Assembly (NCBI RefSeq): GCF_932526225.1
Contig: NC_064035.1
Span: 2,169,501-2,233,500 of the forward strand
Direction: 5' to 3'
From: Nematostella vectensis
Taxonomy: Eukaryota > Cnidaria > Anthozoa > Actiniaria > Edwardsiidae
DNA length: 64,000 nucleotides
Shown here one piece after another: positions 22,641-61,500 of the stretch. The position numbers and the translations under genes were made by a program. The notes beneath the pieces are model-generated. The model made no database searches, had not been told where the DNA came from, and saw nothing but the letters and a program-made list of their open reading frames with translations. Numbering within the stretch: the stretch's first letter is position 1; every line of letters starts with the position of its first letter.

Positions 22641-23319
22641 TGCAACCGAACTGTTGTTATTTCCGTTATCATTAACTTCCGGTCAATGTCACTTTCTGAT
22701 CGACAGCTGGGCATGTGTTTTGAGTTTTGTTTTAGATAATTCCGTAAACACTAGATAAAGTTACGTAGGAAGAAATCGGTACGAAAAATAAGATCGTATG
22801 AATTTAAAGTCACTACATTCATAGGGGAATAACGTGTGTAGTTTTCTTTATTATCGTGCAATAGTATGAAATTACTAGTGCGGGCGTGGCTCTAATATTT
22901 CTTAACGTTTCTGTATAGTGCTCTACCTCCTACCCCAATATGGGACCCTTTCCATCTTTGTCCCATGAAAAAATTAGTCTGACGGCAGTACCCTATTCTA
23001 CCGAATTTACTCCGTTTCGTTTTGTGTCTAGCGGTCACACTCGTATGTATTAGACACCCTTCACCTTTCACTACAAAAGGTATTTTTCGGTTACGATAAA
23101 TGGGCGAAGTTTGCGTTTACCATCTGTCATGGACTCCCTGTGGTACTGCATATCTCAGCGGAGGCTGTCTATTTAATATGCGCTTCGGTTCTACATGGTA
23201 ACATGTTTTGCGCATCACATTCCAACATGGCGGCATTCTCTAGGTTTTTCGGTTGCCCTAACTTGACAGGGTAAAAAACTACTCTTGACTTCGATCCGAA
23301 AACTGTACCTCATATTGAG
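22641..23319 (+). promoter_or_regulatory. DDX42 upstream region and leader
   Basis: No gene is seen in the distal part. A YY1-like CCAACATGGCGGC element lies at 23222-23234, about 90 bp before the start codon, as in many TATA-less housekeeping promoters. The same ATG would open a 15-residue upstream ORF (23227-23274) if transcription starts before it. Confidence 0.5.
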
Positions 23320-35686
<12,367 letters not shown>

Positions 35687-35705
35687 CTTATGCTATTGAG
35701 CCTGA

Positions 35706-35711
35706 AATAAA
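35706..35711 (+). terminator. DDX42 polyadenylation signal
   Basis: AATAAA 20 bp after the DDX42 stop codon. A second AATAAA lies at about 35781. Confidence 0.6.
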
Positions 35712-36059
35712 CATCTGACTGTTTCGCCATGTGGACACGTGACGACCCTGGAACACGGGCACGCTACAGCTGTCAGATTAAAATAAACCTCACGCCATGT
35801 CACGCCATGTGGTCGCGTGATAATGCTTGGATACTGACTAGAGCTAGTCATGCGATGTGGCAGTGTGGTCGACAAATAACTATAGCTGGGCATCTTCAAA
35901 TAAAGCTGAAAGCTTCACTGTGCGGTCACGTTATGACGCTTAGATTCTAACTTGATTCATGAGAGAAGCCGCATGGCTTCATGTGGTAAGATGGGCACAA
36001 AACTCCAGTCATCGAGTTGTCGAGACGCATAACCAAAATATCGTGTCGAGATTCGGTGG

Positions 36060-36350
36060 AATTGGACACCATAGTGACGTGAAATCCGTACCTTGGTGGC
36101 CATAGTGACGTGAAATCCGTACCTTGGCGGCCATAGTGACGTGAAATCCGTACCTTGGTGGCCATAGTGACGTGAAATCAGTACCTTGGTGGCCATAGTG
36201 ACGTGAAATCCGTACCTTGGTGGCCATAGTGACGTGAAATCCGTACCTTGGTGGCCATATTGACGTGAAATCCCTACCTTGGTGGCCATATTGACGTGAA
36301 ATCCGTAACTTGGTGGCCATAGTGACGTGAAATCCGTACCTTGGTGGCTA
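36060..36350. repeat. 31-bp minisatellite, about nine copies
   Basis: The unit is CCATAGTGACGTGAAATCC plus GTACCTTGGTGG. The period of 31 leaves all three minus-strand frames open, producing spurious ORFs. Intergenic between DDX42 and the NRAMP gene. Confidence 0.92.
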
Positions 36351-36764
36351 AAATGTGGCGAAGGCTGTACCAGAAAATGGGTCTGAAAATACCAATATTA
36401 TGTCCCACTAGTTGACGTCATTCTTTGTAGAAGCAAAAATGAAAATTCATGTACTATTATAAAACACAACTAACTGTAGCGTTTTCCATTGTATTCTCAA
36501 ATTTTAAGAGCAGATTACAAAAAATAAACCTTAATTACTTTTTTTAGAGATCCAAGGTTTCTCCTAAGGGGTTTGGGCACCATTTCAGGGGTGGGAAGGG
36601 GGGGGGAAGGGGAATGAGGAAAGCCGAGGCAATTGTATTACTATAAAAACTATTGAAAAGCTGTAGAATAACCAGTCGGTCTTTGGAATTCCTCTTATAG
36701 ATTTTAATAAAACTTCCTTTAAGTGTCGACCAAGTACAATATCCTATAGCTTATTTGTTAAAAA

Positions 36765-36970
36765 TTTCCCTGCGAACAGCACTTCGCGAATAGCGAATTT
36801 ACAACAGGTTCACCCCTCCGTTGCCATAGAAACAGCAATGTAAACACATGTTTAATTTTTATAAAGTTCATCCTTAGCTGCATGCCATGGCCAAATAGTT
36901 TGATGATCCGATCCCTGTAGCAGAAGATACGAGTTGTGATTGACAGGATGGTTGGGAATTCGGGAAAAAG
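36765..36970 (+). repeat. Dispersed repeat, left copy of an inverted pair
   Basis: It matches 40185-40395 in inverse orientation over blocks such as GATCCCTGTAGCAG and TTGATTGACAGGATGG-type sequence. The blocks keep their order, and similarity is lost outside GGGAATTCGGGAAA. Probably two insertions of one family. Confidence 0.7.
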
Positions 36971-37918
36971 AAATTCTCTACTCCCACGTGAGGCCTGGTA
37001 TGTTGCTCTTTACACCGAGTGGTCACATGACATAGTACGTGAGAGCCCCTTGTGAGGGCCCGTGTTTTGAGCATTCCTGAGTGATTGAGGCGTTCCAGTC
37101 GATAAGTTTCGCAAGCCCCGCTAATATAAAGGTAATCTCATATATATTCATTATCAGAATAAACTGACTTTCTATTGTTTGCTAGAAAATAGATTGGGGT
37201 ATTTGTATGTGGATCTCGAGGGATCCGAGCCTCGTATAAATTATACCTCTTCCACCAATAACCACGTCTTACCTATGTGTGTTATTTAACATAGGCAATT
37301 TAGGTCGTTCCTGTTGTTAACCCTATTCCGTTAACTCCGAGTTTAGCTACACGACAATGGAAGAGTCTAATTTCCAAAACTCTACTGGCAAAGTTGATGT
37401 ACCAAGCAGCAAACAGGGTAAAGTATGAACGAGTCGCATTACGTAAACGCCTTCTTCACTTGCGACTTTGCGCAATTCACGTACCATAACAACCTTTAAA
37501 GAAGATACCCTATAACCCCAGAATACTGTGCGGATAGTTACTACATCTGACCTTATGTGTCGTTCATATGGTTCGCTAAAGCTCTCTACTCTAACCTTTT
37601 GACGCCACTTGTTATGAGAGTGTTGCATGTCGCGTGGCGGATCTGTCATAACAACACAATCTAGAATTTGGTATGTGCCGATGAACAATTTCTAAAAAAA
37701 AGACATAAAGGGTGAAGAGTTCTTTTACTGCTTTATTTGTTCAGCTGTAAGTATAATTTTCTTCATTTTGCCGGCAGAGTGTTACGTAAATCACTAGAGT
37801 TTCCGGCGCTCGAAACTTTGGCCAATCAGATAACTGGTAAGAAAGCGTTTTGAACATACTCGTGTTCTTAGAATCGATATGATTGGTTCAATGTATGTCT
37901 TCGTTGGAGAGGGCCACC
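36971..37918. other. Upstream region of the NRAMP gene
   Basis: No gene is seen on either strand that I would support. A CCAAT-type box (GGCCAATCAG, about 37820) lies about 100 bp before the leader-exon ATG. Confidence 0.4.
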
Positions 37919-37972
37919 ATGACGGATAACATAAGAAAGAGTCCATGTTTTTCATCTCCCATTAAAAGAGCG
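37919..37972 (+). promoter_or_regulatory. Leader exon of the NRAMP gene, possible upstream ORF
   Basis: ATG in an excellent context (GCCACCATGA), 18 codons, then GCG|GTAAGT. Spliced to the exon starting at 38905 it continues for seven codons and stops (TGA at 38926-38928), 14 bp before the proposed main ATG at 38943. It therefore looks like a 25-residue upstream ORF and not the transporter's N-terminus. An unseen exon between them could change this. Confidence 0.5.
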
Positions 37973-38942
37973 GTAAGTATTTTGTCTCTTACAGTTTTGT
38001 TGTTCGTACGTCTCTAACAGTTTTATTGTTGTGTGTGTGTATTTTCCAATCACCTCATTTTATGAAAGTTTCTTTCGCATCTCGGGTCTCGTTCCTCTCT
38101 CGTTCGCTGGTGGAAATGGGAGCTCAATGAAAATAATGACAATGTAAGGCTAAAATTGGTCGACAAGCAATTCTCCTATCCCTTTTTTTTCGTAGAAAAC
38201 TTACGGGAAATAATAAGTAAATTCAACATATTGAAAGTACTAAAAAAACTGATTTCCTTTTTATTTTCCGTTTTGTTTTTGTTTTAAGTAATTGTTTGTG
38301 TCTTATTTTGATAAGGTCACCTTTTGGGTGTGTCTACTTTTATTCAAATCTTTTCTAAAATGTAAGATTTTCTTTCATAAAAGCGAGGTAATTGGTTAAA
38401 AGGAAATCTTAGCTTGCTTAAAAAAACGGTCCCTCAAACTCATTACCTTGTTTATACTAGCACTATGTGGTATCAGTTTCAAGTCCACATCTTTTTTACT
38501 TGAGTGCTGTAGTTTGTAAAGCCTCACTTTCAAGTTTCTACTGGGTTCAAATTCTTCTGCTGATGTGAGTTTAGCTTGTTGGTCCTTGTCCCTCCCCTGC
38601 TGGTTTTTCTCATGCTTCTCTTGTCTTTCTCACGTATCAAAAACAATTTTGAGCATAAATCTGCATTCTTTTGCCAGACTTGAGTCACAGTAAAATTTTT
38701 ATGTGTCGACTCGCAACACTCTCTCAGTTCGTGATGCAATTCAGCAAAGTCTTCCAAATTGAATGTTATTTGTTTATCTAGGATACACTTCTTTATTGTT
38801 TTTTTAAAAGCTGCTTACCTAGAATTTATCACAAATAATGAATAGAAATATTTATATAGTACAGTATACACCTTGATAACCATGTGATTCTGTCCTTTTA
38901 ACAGGCAGCAATGGACACACTCAGTTGACACTGTACCCAGAC

Positions 38943-52288
<13,346 letters not shown>

Positions 52289-52349
52289 TTATTCCTTCTG
52301 GTTAACCAATTTATATAATTGCGCAATCACAAATTGTTAAAATTATCTG

Positions 52350-52355
52350 AATAAA
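52350..52355 (+). terminator. NRAMP gene polyadenylation signal
   Basis: AATAAA 62 bp after the stop codon. Confidence 0.6.
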
Positions 52356-53173
52356 TGGAACTTGATTTGATAATAAATTGTACTCAGCTTTGATATAGAT
52401 ATTTGATCCCTTCTTGGTTGCGACCCACGTAACCCAATAGGATAGCTTCCACCCTTTCTACCCGTTTTCCTGTACCCCCACCCCACACTCATTCCCACAC
52501 AACTGGCTACACCGCATTCCATCTGATACCACTAACCTAAAATACCGTACCGCTTCAGTGACGTATAACCAAGGCGCATAGCCAGGATTTGCCGCGAGTG
52601 AAACGCAGACAGATATCATTTTCAAACGATTCGGTATATCTTTAACAAAGAGTGACCACTTGGCAGTCGAGGAGGTTCGCGCGGCCTCTGTGCCCTCCCT
52701 ACACTTTCATTGAGCCGAAACACGGGCTACTGCGGCCAGCCACAATGGCTTGGATATTATCAATATTTATTACCACCAAAGAGGGCAAGGGTTAAAGTGG
52801 AGAATATTAGCATCCATTTCGTTGATTTTTCATTTAAACAATCCTTACCATTAACTATTTGTCACATCGTTGTATCGAAACGTCTATTCTAGCACAGGAA
52901 ATTAGCATTTCCTCCGCACATATCCTGATAAGCTGCGATGTGTGAATCCCTTTCATGTCGGAACGCCGTCATAATTTCCGGGAGACTTTTCGCGGTTTAT
53001 GAACAAAACAGATCTGATACGAAAGGAATGTCGACTTAAAAATAAATAGATCTTAGCGAAAAAAAGCAGCGGACTAAACTCTAGACAAATGAATACTTGC
53101 TGAACCGAAATTCCGGATCTCCTTCAGGTACACCAGCATTGTAACGCTTCTTTGAGCGCCGTTGTGTTACGCG
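52356..53173. other. Intergenic stretch, no gene seen
   Basis: Short frames only. A possible decayed transposon end, CAAGGCGCATAGCCAGG, is near 52571. Confidence 0.45.
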
Positions 53174-53181
53174 TGACGTCA
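53174..53181 (+). promoter_or_regulatory. CRE-type site upstream of the RhoGEF gene
   Basis: A full palindromic TGACGTCA within CGCGTGACGTCACGTCG, in a GC-richer stretch that probably holds the promoter of the RhoGEF transcript. Confidence 0.45.
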
Positions 53182-53540
53182 CGTCGCTGACCTATCCCAC
53201 TATGCCCTAGGGGTAGGGGTCTGCACTACCGGACTGCGTTCCTGTGACCAAGATGTGACAGAAAAGAGCAGCAAATTGTTTCTGATTTGACGGTTTTGTG
53301 TGTTTTAGGAAAGGAAAAAAGTCTCACAAGTGTCTTATCGAGGAACTCTCTGGAATTTGGTCGTGTTATAGTGAAGAAATGTTACAATGTGGGGAAATTA
53401 ACTGAATTCGACGAGATATTTCTATATACAGAGATCGTAACAGAGAATTCAACCGGTTTCTGGATCAAAACATGTCTCATATTGGGACGATCTGCTCTGG
53501 ATTGCTCAACGATTTTTCACCCGTGAGAAAGGGTCAATAT

Positions 53541-53561
53541 TATGACTTTTAGAACTCGAAA
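53541..53561 (+). promoter_or_regulatory. Possible leader exon end and upstream ORF of the RhoGEF gene
   Basis: ATG with seven codons (MTFRTRK) before an AAAG|GTAGGT donor at 53561. Spliced to 55506 this frame runs on as [13 protein letters not shown] and so on, and ends at a TGA overlapping the ATG at 55774. It is thus either an upstream ORF or evidence of a different splice pattern. Confidence 0.4.
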
Positions 53562-55523
53562 GGTAGGTTGGCTTTGCCCTGAAGATTACCTAGTAGTAAA
53601 CAATCGTTTTAGGGTGGCGGGAGGTTGATTTCTAGATAATATTTTGAATGTTTTCTTTTCGTGTGGTAATGCTGATTAAAGGTCATAGCAAGGAAACTAT
53701 GCTAAATGCTATTGTTTTCGGCTTCTTAGAATAAAATTTTATCAGGTTTTGTAAATGGCTAATACAGTTTTTCTGTGAGGTAGTTGTTTTGTAAAGTATA
53801 GGGTGTTTTGAGTAACAAAGAGTAACGCATGTTAGACGAGGTGTTCAGCTGTTTGTACACAAAAAGGGTGAAATTCTGTCTAGTCGAAAGTTGATTTTTC
53901 AACGCTTTTGAATGTTGAAACTGACGATATAAACCCTACCCCAAAAGGAAGTGCGTTACAACTTGATATTTTACCAGATTATTTCCTCCTAGAGTTAATC
54001 CTTGTTATAAAGTTTGCGTTTTGTTGACAATCAAACCGATCCCACAATGAGAAATAATCTCACTCAGCATCGGAATGATTGTCTCGAATAACTTCACTAT
54101 CCTTTGATTTGATAGTTATTTTAATTTCACAACTATTGTTTAACGAATTTCATGCTCTATTATGTGTTTTCATTTAGCAGCTGTTGGATTAGAAAAAAGC
54201 ATCTCCATTGATCTCAAATACTAATATTCGTCTAGTGGCTGTGTAGTTAATGCCTTTACGAAACTTTTATTTTTATTTCAAATCAAATCATGAAACATGT
54301 AAAGAAATTACTCACTCAATTGCGACATTATATGCGCTATAACATGCCTCAGTGTGAATTCATGACTTTTGTTCTAACCTATTTATTATGATTGATTTTT
54401 CGCGTGCAGCTATACGGGGTTGTTATCATGAGCGAAATCAAATACAAATATTTTGTTTCTGTTTTCGTACCGATTGAGTTATCATCATGTCGTGTGTTCA
54501 TTTATTTATCCTTAAGCTTATTTCCGAGGTCCTGTTGCGACTGTCTCTTGAATTTTTGTCATTATTATTATTATTTTTATTTAAAATAATGCGAAATCAC
54601 AAACATGCTTTCTTGCTCGGAAAGCAATTTCGTGGTCAAGAAAGCCATTCGACTGTTGCGGATTTTTTTTTAAATAAACTATGTCAGAACTATGTCACCG
54701 AGGGGTTGCGGTTGTAAGGTCTGTTTTCTTTGATTGACAAAATACTTATCTGAAATAGAGCATGAAGCGTGTAATAATGTCTTTTGTCATGGTTTTCGCG
54801 TTTCCCTCAATTTCCTGAGCTGAAAGAAACTGAATGTGCTTGACCTAGATAACCTAATTGTGGGATGATACAGTAATAATAATATGATTATTAATAATAA
54901 TATGATTATTGCTTGATTGTGATTGCAATGCACTGTAACTAAAGCACTGCATTATATGAAACAGACACTTGACACAAGCTTTCGGCAGTCTGATCATAAT
55001 ATAAGTCTTTTGTTCTCTTTGATTCAAATTATTATGGAGTTGATGCAGATAATGCAAAACGAGCTAGCTGTGTTTTTACTCACTTGACTTATAGTGTTTT
55101 CCATAATTAGTCTTCAGCTACAAAATTTTGTTTTCTTTATTCTCGTCCCTAGATAATTGTTACCATTATGTGTGCATTCAAAACAAATGTATAAATAAAT
55201 ATTATTTTTTTTGTATATATTGCTAATGCTTTTTAGTGCCAATTTGTTGACTGATTATAATATTTTTTACCTATATGATGGGGGATTTTTCTAAGTGCAT
55301 TGCTCAGAAAATAATTTTAACTTAATCTGTTTTCCATTTAAACATATCTTTTTTAAGCTAAATTTAATGCCTACTTCCGCAGTAGCTGATCATTTTTTTC
55401 TTCTTACTGGTGTGAGGTACTGATTCTGATATTTTTTTTTATAAAGATGTCAATAATTATAATCAAAAAGCATTTTTTTCATTTGTTTGTTTGTTTGTTT
55501 TCAGGTCAAAGGTTTGAAATACT

Positions 55524-58500
55524 ATGTCAACTCTTGTAAGCATCTTCAGCCCAAGGGAGAGAATAAGTAAGTGATCAAGTGTTTATGTTGCTTTTTGGCA
55601 AAATGACTTATTGAGCAGATATACTTTTTGTTTCTTAAACGAATAAATAGATGAATACGAAATAAATTACCGTCAAGCTATTTAATACAATAAGAAATAT
55701 TTCTTTTGTTTTATTCAAGTGAACCATTGGCTTTGCACATTTAAATTAATGATATAATGCTATATCTACAGAAATGCCACCTGATTCAACAACAAGTCCA
55801 GACAGTCCTTCAAAGAAGTCAGCATTAAAATGGCCTAATGGGGACACAGCATTTTCTCGAAGGCCTTCTAAGAAAAAGATTAAGTGGTCTGCAGATAAGA
55901 AGCCAAGTCAAGATGATGGCGATGCTAATAAACCAAAGACAGTGAAGGAGGCACTGGCATCGGCCTCAGCCCCACTATTGAGTGGGAAACTCAGAGATGA
56001 GACTTGTGCAATGAAAAATAGTTCGCCTGAACCTGAGGATTCTGGTGATAATGATATCGATAGCTCCCCCTCATCACCTCGTATTTCATCTGCATTGTCA
56101 GAGGACGAGTGTAGTCCTTCCACTCCTAACATCTCTTTGTCAGACAGATCTCAACTGAACCAGTCTATTTGTGTTGTCCAAGAGATTGTTGCAACAGAAA
56201 GACAATATGTCAGGGACCTTCAAGACATTATTGAGGTACATTTTTTTTATCTTATGGCTTACAATGAGGGTAAAAATCAATAAATTTAGATCAACAGTTG
56301 TAGCACAGCTTGCATTCTTAATGGATGCACATGCATGTACACAAAGGTATGTACAGTGGGTACCCCCTTGGCCGCAGAAAAATTGTTAATTTATCATTAA
56401 TTTATATATTTTTTCAAGATATGATAGCAATTAATTCCCCCCCCCCCCCCCCCCCCCCGCCCCAACCTACCCAATCCTGGGTACCCACCTCATGTATCTG
56501 TATAATCCCTGTGTTATATATAATTTTTATTCTATCTTTTTTGCTTTTTTTTTTCTAGGGGTATCTTGTTCACATGCGTAAAAATGATGCACCTGTCACC
56601 AAAGAGAAAGTTAGTGACCTGTTTATGAACATTGAAGAAATCTACACTTTTAACAAGTAAGGAAAACTAACCTCAAGGTCATGTTTCTTAAGGGTGTTGG
56701 GACATTTCTCTGAAGGCTGTTGCGAAGGACACTTTGAAACGCTTTAAATCCGCCAAATATTTGTGAAATATAATCAATTAAGGTAATTATGGTTTTGATG
56801 ACGTCATCAGGCGGTGACGTCATCGCATGACGTCACAAAAAAAATTATATAATCTTTGGTGTTGAAGTATCTGCAATGATAAATGTAGTTTTATAATATT
56901 ATTTGTGAGAGTACCTACAAAGTTATGTATGCGTTTTGGATTCTGCCAAATAATAAAATTTTCGCACATTTTTAATTTTTATTTTTCCATTCTTTTTTGA
57001 ATAATTTCTTTATTTTTTTAAATATCAGAAAACTGATATGTAGTTTTGTGGACGGCAACTATTGAATATTCTTTGCCTAGAAAAATCGCGACCTGTCCAC
57101 TCTTCTCAAAGATTATAGAGTTGGAAACGCAAACCGGAAGTAGAATTATCTACGTATGCGCTATTGAGTATTGCGATAAAGCCTGGTTACAAATACGAAT
57201 GTGAAATAATTTTGTTATCAGAATATAGACTTTTCTCTCGCTTTTTAACAGTGAAATATGCATTGAAACAACTCTTTTTTTGCTTCAGCACTTCAGTTCG
57301 CTAAGTAGGTACCCTAGGTTAAAAATTATGCTCGCCTTTTTAATTTTATAGTATTTACTATTTTATTACGTTTTTCTTGCCAGTTTTGGCGCTTGTTTAC
57401 GAAACTAGGAATGTCAATTATTTTTTCCGCCATTCGATTTTCCTGCCTAAAAGTGCCAAATTCCCGAATGATTGTGCACGCGCCTAACAACAGAATCGCT
57501 CAGTAACGAGAAATGTCCCAACACCCTTAAACTCAAGTATATTAAGGCCTGGGTAGTTTGCTCTTAGCATCCAATATAACTTTTTGCCTTAAACTTTGTT
57601 AACATTGCCTTAAATTCATTCTTTTTGGCAAGATGATTAAAGTCGACGGCCTTAAAATTTTCGTAATGTTTTCTTGCTGGTGATGACGTCACATAATAGA
57701 TCTAGTGATAAAATAGTTTTTTGCCTTTCCGTTGGTGGGTAAAACAGCTTTGACTTTATGTGTGTCATATGATAGCGTATCCAGCAGCGGATAATTTTTT
57801 GAAATATTGATTTGCAAAAGTCACGTGATCGGTTGGATGACGTCATCACTCAAAATAAAATATTACCAATCAGCTAACATTGCCGAGTTTGATGTTTTGA
57901 CCAAAAATGATGCATTTAAGGCAATGTTAACCCACTTTAAGGCAACTTTCAAAATTTCAACTGTTTTAGCTTAGTATCCAAGCCTTAACACACGTGAGAA
58001 AAGAGCCTGTAATAGGCTACGTCAGGCAAATTTGCTACCCCTCTCCTACTGGCATGACTTTGTTTTAATGTATAAATGCCTAAATGGACACTAAAATATT
58101 CCGTCCTCGCATTCCTTAAAACCATTGCCATCGCTAAGATCGTCCCGCCACAGGAGCAACCTTGATATAGCCAACCCCCTTTGTAAAACTAAGCTTTTTC
58201 AAAATTCATTTTTTAATCGAAATTTGAAGGTGTGGAATACACTCCCTGTAGATATACGCACTACGTCATAACTACCCTCTTTTAAAAACAAACTAGCAGT
58301 CAGATATAGCCAGGCGCTCCAAACTACTTTCAATGCCGAAAATGCAATTACGTGAAAATCAGTTTGTCCTAAGTGCTGCCTGGCTATTAGCCATTTAGAG
58401 TAGGGCTTTTTTAAATTACTTTTTCTTCATGTTTTCCTTCATTAGTCAATTATTTTTTCTTTTATTGTAAAGGGTTACACTTGAGTTGGAGTCGTGCTCT

Positions 58501-61500
58501 GTTGTGTCAACCTTACCGCTATTTCAATATGTGTTATTGTGGTAGAAGCCTTAAAAATAAATGAATGAATGAATGAATAAATTAATGAATAAATAAATGA
58601 ACCATAAACTGATAAATTGGGGTGCTGTATTGCTGTGACACTTGAAAACTATTTGCCTTTCTTAAAGGTAATTCTGGGAATTTCACAGCTCTTCCAGGGA
58701 GCAGGGGGACGAACTAGAAATAGTTACAACATAATAGTGTACCAGAAAAAAATAATGCTCAATAAAGTCATCAAAAAGAGGAGAGGATAGCCAAAAATCT
58801 AAATGATGAACTTTTTTATTTTTTAGGGAGTTTCTGGAAAATCTTGAAGATGCTGATGATGACCCTGTTGAGATTGCATATTGTTTTGTAAACAAGGTAT
58901 GGTGGAGTCACTAGATTCTATGGTTGAGAGTGTTGCATTATATATAGACAAAAGGTATTGCCCATGCTTTGTCAGTCACCCCCTCACCCCATTTTGTTAA
59001 AAAATGGGACAAAATGTTTTTAGAAATGCTTGGTATAATGGCTTGGGTAATATTTTTCAACTTATGCCCATTTTAAACTTGGCTGTTCATTCTTAGGGTT
59101 TGAAAACTATAAGGCTGGGGAGGCTGCCCACACAATAATACATGTCATCCTATTTTGTTATTGTCATTTTTTGCTGTTTATGTTTCAGGAGGCTGGGTTT
59201 GAAACCTACACAGAATACTGTACCAAATACCCAAAGTAAGTAGTCCAAGCATTATAAAATCAACTAGCATTGACATAGCCATATTTGCTTCAAGCATCCA
59301 GTAAGGTTTCTTGACTGTAAATACCCTAAATTTCCCTATCTGCGTCCTCTGTTAAAGTTCTAATACCAATCTTGAATGTGACTTCTATTTGTTCAGGTCA
59401 ATGGAGGTTCTTACTGACTGCACTCAACAAAAGGAAACTGCTGAATTTCTCCAGGTAGTTTATAGAAATATTGTAGTGTCCTTTTTGTCTGCCTTTTTCC
59501 TGCAAAGCCCCCATTTTTTCTTGTGTATTTGCTTGTCAGTTTATCTTTAAAACCCTGAAAATAGGTCTATATTTCTTAGACAACCTTGATTTATTTTTGA
59601 TATGAGCGTAAAAAGATATGAAATTGTGGCCAATGTAGTATTCCCATTTTTATCTCCATTTTGAGAGTATTGTTTGCTGAAGCAGGTTTTTTTATTAATT
59701 ATCAACCATAAATGTTAGATTTCTGTTTATTTTTGTCTTTCACACCACGTACTACATGAAACCAGAATACCAATGAACATGATTATTACTGAGTAACCCA
59801 TTTGGGTTATGTGTGTTTTATATATAGAAACTGCAGACAGATCTTGGACATCCCTTGCCCTTGGGCTCATACCTACTCAAACCAGTGCAGAGAATTTTGA
59901 AATACCATCTGTTATTGCAGGTAAAAAAGCTATGATGAGATTATGGTTTGTGGAAATGCCAATTCTATGATATTTACAATAACAATTCTAAAAGTTCTGC
60001 TCAACCCATTCTTTAGGTTATTAAGAAGCACTTTAACGAGCAGGAGGACCCAGATGGTTATGATGCTGTTTGTGTAAGTAATTTGCCCACTGCACAAGTA
60101 TTTGCTGAGCAAATAATTTAGCTAAGTTTAAAAAAGGTCAAGTCACAAAGATGTTTCTTTGGGGGGAGAGGGGCTGCTCTGAGGAAATGTTTCCCATGAT
60201 GGTGGTGGTTGGGTGGGGTCTATGGATTTTCTAGAATCACTCATTCCAAAAAGAGCAAAGCTTTGAAAATTAGTTTGAATATTTAACTACTTTGGGATGC
60301 TATTGTACGAGCTGGCTATGACGTTATAAAGTTGTCAATACAAAAGTTTTAACAAGCTAGATAGGAAGTCTATTTGGGGTTGCTGGAGGACTTTAACTAT
60401 GCATACCATACAGAATGATACATTATGTATTTAGTTAAGTGTGTATTTTTTAGGATGCTCTTGATGCGATGACTGCAATCGCCCAGTATATAAACGAAAT
60501 GAAACGCCAACATGAGGCTGCCCTTCATGTCCAGGTAATGTGATGCTTTTCCACAGGACTAGGGGTGTACTCTGTCTACATGGTGCAGGGAATGGGGGAG
60601 TTGAGGTAGGTACGACCCCAGTTCAGGGTTGATTTTAGAAAGGAATGGCTGATATCTGCCCCCAGACAAACCTTTTAGTTACAGCCTTGAGCAGGCATGT
60701 TCCCAGGATTGGGAACTGCGAGGGGGGTACACAGTCATAGGTATCATATGGAAAAAGCACAGTATTTGAATATTCCTTATTAAGTAATGACCCCCTTTTT
60801 GGCTGTTAGGGGGTTTGGCGTGCAGCCTGCATACCCCCTGTGTATGCGCCTGTTGAGGACTTATACACATCAAAATACAACACCTTCCCCCAGATGCCAC
60901 ATCCCCCTACCCCCTGAGCCAACTCTGCTTTACAATGACAAAATGTTTGTGTAAAGATGAAAATGTAGGAAATGTAATTCCAACTGCCAACTATCTTTGT
61001 AATCTCCTATTACAGGAAATTCAAAGTCAGCTCTCAGATTTTGAGGTAACTTTTCCCTGTGTATTTTGCTGTTGATTGGTTCCTGCGTAGTCTCACATTT
61101 TCGGTTTTTTTTCAGGGGCCTGACTTAACGACGTATGGAAACCTTATTCTTGAGGTAAATGGACAGTGCCCTTTACACACCGTGATATCATCAGAACCCC
61201 TTTCTCGCTCGCAGCTTTCGCCTCTTCTCTCGCTTCCGTCTCTGTTTCCTAGTTTCTACGTTTGCTGATAAAAAGTAGGCTTGAAAATGGGGATCCTCAC
61301 TTGTAGATAAACGCGCAAGCTAAACCAGTGCTATTTTATGACAAAGCCCACTATGACTTTCTTCTCTTTTGCTGTAGTTGCTATAGTTGAAATTGTAAAT
61401 GTGCTTCAAACTTCCATGATTAAAGCTGTAGCCATCATTACACTTTTTTACTCATTTTTCCCCCAGGACTCATTTCGCATGATGGGAACTCGGACTGAAA

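Noticed and set aside
35947-36320. Three overlapping minus-strand ORFs of 72-110 codons with repeated GTDFTSLWPPRYGFH-like units
   Set aside because: They are the three frames of a 31-bp minisatellite; the period alone keeps them open.
37919-37972. Leader ATG as the NRAMP protein start
   Set aside because: Splicing to the exon at 38905 gives a stop after seven codons; the transporter frame needs another phase. Kept as a possible upstream ORF.
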